A stretch of DNA of 35,215 nt from the NCBI GenBank assembly GCA_015680685.1, contig MNCI01006861.1:835650-870864 (forward strand). Reading direction: 5' to 3'. Positions within the stretch are counted from its first letter, which is position 1. Each line of letters begins with the position of its first letter. Below, piece by piece: positions 31,271 through 35,215 of this stretch. The notes under the pieces were generated by a model. The model was not told where the DNA came from and searched no databases. It was given only the letters and a program-made list of their open reading frames with translations. The DNA is from Gnetum montanum. Lineage: Eukaryota > Streptophyta > Gnetopsida > Gnetales > Gnetaceae. Position numbers and translations under genes: made by a program.

Positions 31271-31399
31271 ATAGCTTGAATGTTTTGGAATTTTTAATTT
31301 CAAGGTGGCTCATTAGATATTTCTTAGGAAGTTTGAGATGAATTCATAGCCATAGATGCTTGTGATGATTTGGTTAGATTGTTAGGCCTAAAAATTGAT

Positions 31400-33780
31400 A
31401 TTTTCCAAGACTTATGCCTAAAACCATTTGAATTGTCATCCACTTGCAAATTTACTACTCTTGTGGCATTACATTGTTGGGGCTATAGAGATATTTCATC
31501 TTACATAGATGGTGGAGGTGGAAAGGGAGTGAAGGTATGTGGAGCAAAGTGCTACTAAGGATAATGAGGAGTATATGTGAAAGGAGACTCAATTTGTGAA
31601 GTGGAAATTCTATGATATTTGGAGGGAGAGTAGTGATGATCAGATGTGTAACCTATGGAGCTTCTTGAAGATATAGGTTGTTGGACATAGTATCCATATG
31701 GATTAGGTTGATGGTAAGGGCACTATAGTCTTGGTGGTGCCATTCCCCATGAATGTGGGGTTTTCCCATTAATGATAATAGTCATGAGTTTTTGGTGACA
31801 TTCCACTTGGATAACACTACTATTGGTGAAACTATTATCGATAGTTACCTTGTGAAAAAGATAATCTCCTCGGTGGTTTCCTCCTAGTGAGCTTTCGATT
31901 TAAGGCATAGACCACAAATTTTTACAAGTGTGATAGAGTCGGGTAACATCCCTTGGAATGGTCATATTGGAAAATGTTACATCCTTCATTGTCTATATTA
32001 CAATTTACAACCTCATCTATTTCTACAACCTTACCTTTTAGGTGCCATTCACTGCATTCTTTCTGCTTCTTTTATCTTTATCCTTATTTCTTTTTTCTAT
32101 TATCTCTTTCACAATTTTAAGAGTGGCTTGGAACTTCTCATCCAAGGAGTTCCACATCTTATATATATTGGTTGATATTTTTGTGATAGATTTTTGAATT
32201 AGCAAGGTTTTTTTTTGCACAATCTCCTTTAGTGGTGCCTCCTCCTTTAGATTGTAGAGACGTACCTCATTCCTATAGATGGAGGAATGTTGTACTTCTC
32301 TATACTTTTTTTGTTTTTTAACTCTCCTTCTTCTTTTTCCACTTGATCAATGAGCCTTTAAATTTGATGAGCTCTCATTTCTAATAATCTTCCTTAGGCA
32401 TAGAACCCATGAGTCTCTCTAGTTTTGTTTTTGATTTCATCTATAATATGATGAAGTTGCTTCCTTTGAGAGAACCCATGGCCAAGGCATTGGTGTAGTA
32501 GTGAATATAATTTGCTCAAGGCTACATCAATGGATTCATGGTTACCTTGTTTCCACTTTTTAATTTGTTTCCTTAAATTGAATAGCTTGGAGTATGTTTG
32601 ATATTTGTTATTAAATAGCTCCAACATTGTACTTCATCTATGGATAGATTTTGGTTTCAAAGACCAATATCAACTTTTAGCTTCTTTCATGAGTATTCTA
32701 GGAAATAGTTTGAGCTTTTGCTAGTCATGCCCTATGTTGTGCAAGGCACAAGCATCATGGAAGAATTGTAGATGATGTTGTGGATTAGCATTATGACCTC
32801 CTTCAAATTTAGAAATGTTATTCATGTGAAGTTGCTTGATTCAACTATCCCTTAATGGTTGGTGGGGATGTGAATTGCCTCACAGATATTGATCATGCTT
32901 CTAATTACAATAAGTGATTTCTCATAGTCATCTTGATAATCATAATTCCTTTTTGGTCATGTCTCCTATGATGTGGCATGTTGTGCCTTCTCTCTTAATT
33001 ATGTCCCTCTTCTTCTTCTTCTTTTCTAGGTTCCCTCATCCTATCTCTATGATGGGATCTTTTATCATCTCCACCTTAACCATGACCATTTTTTCTTTAG
33101 TTTTAGTCACATTTCCCCTTGTTAAAACTAGACAATGAAGATGGAGATCTAGAAGAATTATGCCAACTCACTCTCTTTCTTCGATCCCTTATTTGTTCTC
33201 TTGTTTGATGATTGGGAGACCTTGGCCTTGAAGTTCCCCTGGTCTTGGATTTACTTCTCCCCTTACCTTGGTTGCTTACTAAGTGTAATCATTGATAAGT
33301 TATGTTATCCTTGCTGAAGGAAGCAGGATCTTGGCATTGTGACCACCCTAATGGATGTTTAGTATCCTCCCTTTTTGATTGTTATGTTAGCATGATTAAC
33401 ACCATTTTGACGTTGGAGGCTTCATGGTAAGCCTTCATAAGTTTATCTTTCTAAAGTTAGGCTTTTATTGATTAGTAATCCATGAAAAGGTGATTTTTCA
33501 CTTGGTATTCTAGGGCTACTGGTTCAAGCCCTAGCCTCATTAGTGCTACTATGAACATGGAAGGAATGGTATGGTTAGGTGGAAACATAATGTGTTCTTT
33601 TAGGTCTCTCCATTACAACTATTCATACTAGTGAAAGATAAATATGAAGTTTGGATAGTATGTATCCAAATAAGTGTAGACAACCTCAAGTTTTTAAGAC
33701 ATATCATCGACATTTCTCCTAGTTCTGTCATGTTGTTTAGAAGGATCCTTAGTAGTGGAGAATCAACCTCATGACAAGAA
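31400..33780 (-). pseudogene. Element C gag, decayed
   Basis: The reading begins near 33780 (ISSCHEVDSPLL, the counterpart of B's MSSSSH start, with ATG mutated to ATT). The gag core MLELFNNKYQTYSKLFNLRK and LHHIIDEIKNKTRE is at 32627-32400, KTLLIQKSITKISTNIYKMW at 32211-32150, and a poorly preserved linker runs down to 31400. Many stops and shifts. The order and spacing match B's gag. Confidence 0.75.
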
Positions 33781-33887
33781 GAAATCTTTAGTTTATCTTT
33801 GAAGTGTACCTTGAACAAAACATTACTATTATTATTTTAATGGTGGTGCATTATATTCCTAAAATGATCTTGTATGATTAGCAAACA

Positions 33888-33905
33888 TCCTTGGTAACAA
33901 CACCA
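33888..33905 (-). other. Primer binding site of element C
   Basis: Minus strand TGGTGTTGTTACCAAGGA, one base from the 5' LTR. Compared with B (TGGCACTGTTGCCGGGGA) it differs at several places, mostly C-to-T or G-to-A, as expected of an old copy. It shares AAGGATG at its end with A. Confidence 0.75.
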
Positions 33906-33906
33906 A

Positions 33907-34694
33907 TGATAAGTTGTAAGTATTTCCTATGCCTAACCATACGAATCACAATCATGTATGTGTAATCCAGTTAAATTCCATGGACCTTTTCTAAGTGGCT
34001 ATTATCCTAAATAGTTAAAAATGGCATTACTAGTCATTGTCTTTCCAATCATCACTTGTGCTAGCCTAACCAATGATAAGTTGTAAGTGTTTACTATGCC
34101 TAACCATATGAATCATAATCATGTACATGTAATCGAATCGAATTCCATGGACCTTGCCTAAGTGGCTATTATCCTAGAGAGTTAAAAATGACATTACTAG
34201 TCATTGTCTTTCCAATCCTCAAATTGAGGCATAAAATAATTATATTTTTGTTATTTTTTTATTAAAATATTAACACGATAAAGTGATTAAACTATTGATT
34301 TCTTACTAATTATGAAACTAAGTGCTATCTAATCTATCCTAAGTGTAAAGTTTCTATCTCCACTTTCTGTACCCATCTTTAACTTATACTAACACTACTA
34401 GGTTACCAAGTGGTCACTACTAGGTGTACCAAGTGTCCACTACTAGTATTACCAAGCACTAGCATAACATTCTTAAATTGGTTGTACTTACCTTGTTACA
34501 AAATATAATATTAATTTCTTAAGTGCAAAAAAGTAAATTGCATTTAAAGTAAAGTGCTTGAAAATAAACTAAGTGCTATTCTAAGTGTTGTAATGAAAGG
34601 AATTGATCTCGATTTTATTGTCCAAGTACAATATGCATTCAAATAAAACTCTATTCAATTAGCTCAACCATGCTATGGACACTTAGAGGGAAAT
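33907..34694 (-). repeat. 5' LTR of element C, interrupted by element E, with a 167-bp internal tandem duplication
   Basis: Starts tgataagttgtaagtattt at 33907, and the same start recurs at 34074, so the terminal 167 bp are duplicated in tandem. The rest is collinear with 6886-7731 up to acttagagggaaat (34694), where the 3' LTR continues tttggctaag. E is inserted exactly there. The missing part, including U3 and TATA, lies beyond the window. Confidence 0.85.
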
Positions 34695-35215
34695 TGATGA
34701 GTGGCGAGGTACCCCTACACTCAACCATACAAATACGAGCGTGTACGCTCGATCTGGTCAAACTCCGCAGACTAAATGCCTTAACGCCACAAGAAACACT
34801 TGGGGTTAATCGTTCGTTGTCTTCCCAGGCTTGCTTGTATGTGTCACGGTGTATGGTTAAGCAAGTCTGAGGTATATGATTTTTTTTGCTGTTTTTCGGT
34901 TTATCTCCTAAGCTATGAGGGTGAAGGGTTGAGAAACTAACTAACTCTAACTACAGCACTAAGTCCTAGCGTCAGCATCCGTTCCCACTTACCGTACACA
35001 CCCTGAACTATGCAACTGTGGCTTACCAAACGCTAATCGTTACTGGGATCACCACACGTAACGCACATGCTCGAAGCGGTCGTACTGAGGCACTTAACTA
35101 ACCTATGTGTGACAAGAAGCTAATTCCTTGACTAGCTGTACACATTCGTACATGCTCGTAATCAAGTCGTACTTGTCCCACGCTCTAGGAGGAAAGGGTT
35201 GAGAGAATCTATTCG
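34695..35215 (-). mobile_element. LTR of element E, truncated by the window edge
   Basis: TGATGAGTGGCGAGG start, then text most like LTR F (cgcagactaaatgcc, cacttggggttaat, gctagcgtcagcatccg). It breaks C's 5' LTR after gggaaat. The orientation on the minus strand follows from the LTR text. Whether this is the 3' LTR of a full element or a solo LTR cannot be told; the expected second target copy (gaaat) is outside. Confidence 0.85.

Larger units (their letters stand above)
6886..34694 (-). mobile_element. Element C: old full-length-type Ty3/gypsy (Athila/Tat-like) retrotransposon with three nested insertions
   Basis: Related LTRs lie at 6886-7731 and 33907-34694. Between them, on the minus strand, come PBS, gag, protease, RT, RNase H, integrase, spacer, aORF and polypurine tract. 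Elements A (7962-16192) and B (19476-26475) interrupt the internal part, and E (from 34695) interrupts the 5' LTR. Without them, visible C sequence is about 12.6 kb. The PBS type, the order PR-RT-RNaseH-IN and the extra 3' ORF fit the Athila/Tat branch. The two LTRs differ at roughly a fifth of positions by eye, so C is much older than B. Possible target repeat ctagt (6881-6885) cannot be confirmed because C's right end is outside the window. Confidence 0.85.

Noticed and set aside
1-35215. Elements F and E as the two LTRs of one giant element around RPL21
   Set aside because: They are in opposite orientation, and E is inserted in C's LTR, so they are separate insertions.

Overview
The window is nuclear DNA of a land plant. 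The evidence is an intact, intron-containing gene for plant-type cytosolic ribosomal protein eL21 (RPL21, 164 aa, ending in DLKGGY), a telo-box promoter, an RTE-type LINE relic, and about 28 kb of nested Ty3/gypsy LTR retrotransposons of Athila/Tat type. The species cannot be told from the sequence. Four single N bases mark ambiguous or closed gaps.

Layout. 1-755: two LTR remnants of one family in opposite orientation, where the outer end of a minus-strand LTR (1-80) abuts an interrupted plus-strand LTR (81-755). 756-1655: unassigned spacer and the RPL21 promoter/5' UTR. 1656-3471: RPL21, two coding exons and a 1,321-bp intron. 3472-6249: intergenic DNA with a fresh 132-bp tandem duplication at 4569-4832. 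6250-6885: decayed RT of an RTE-clade LINE, plus strand. 6886-34694: an old minus-strand Ty3/gypsy element, here called C, with three younger relatives inserted in it: A (7962-16192), B (19476-26475, flanked by the 5-bp repeat ccatg) and E (34695 to the window end, inside C's 5' LTR).

With A, B and E removed, C reads on the minus strand: 5' LTR, PBS, gag, protease, RT, RNase H, integrase, a long non-coding spacer, an additional ORF (aORF: a domain like the 'putative plant transposon protein' family followed by a long coiled coil), polypurine tract, 3' LTR. It is heavily mutated. A and B are different internal-deletion derivatives of the same family. A keeps gag plus the aORF and has no protease or pol. 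B keeps gag plus protease and has no RT, RNase H, integrase or aORF. All three keep the non-coding spacer. The window therefore holds a decayed full-length type and two non-autonomous partners that each kept a different accessory module.

The most unusual signal is in A. About 470 bp before the aORF start lies a second copy of the LTR promoter arrangement: a TATA box followed by a CpG-rich GATATCGCGTACG palindrome-like block. It suggests that the aORF had its own internal promoter copied from, or sharing a module with, the LTR U3. C has a degraded equivalent at 19161-19205. All retroelement reading frames here carry stops or frameshifts, many explained by C-to-T changes, so none looks active. 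RPL21 is the only gene that looks functional.
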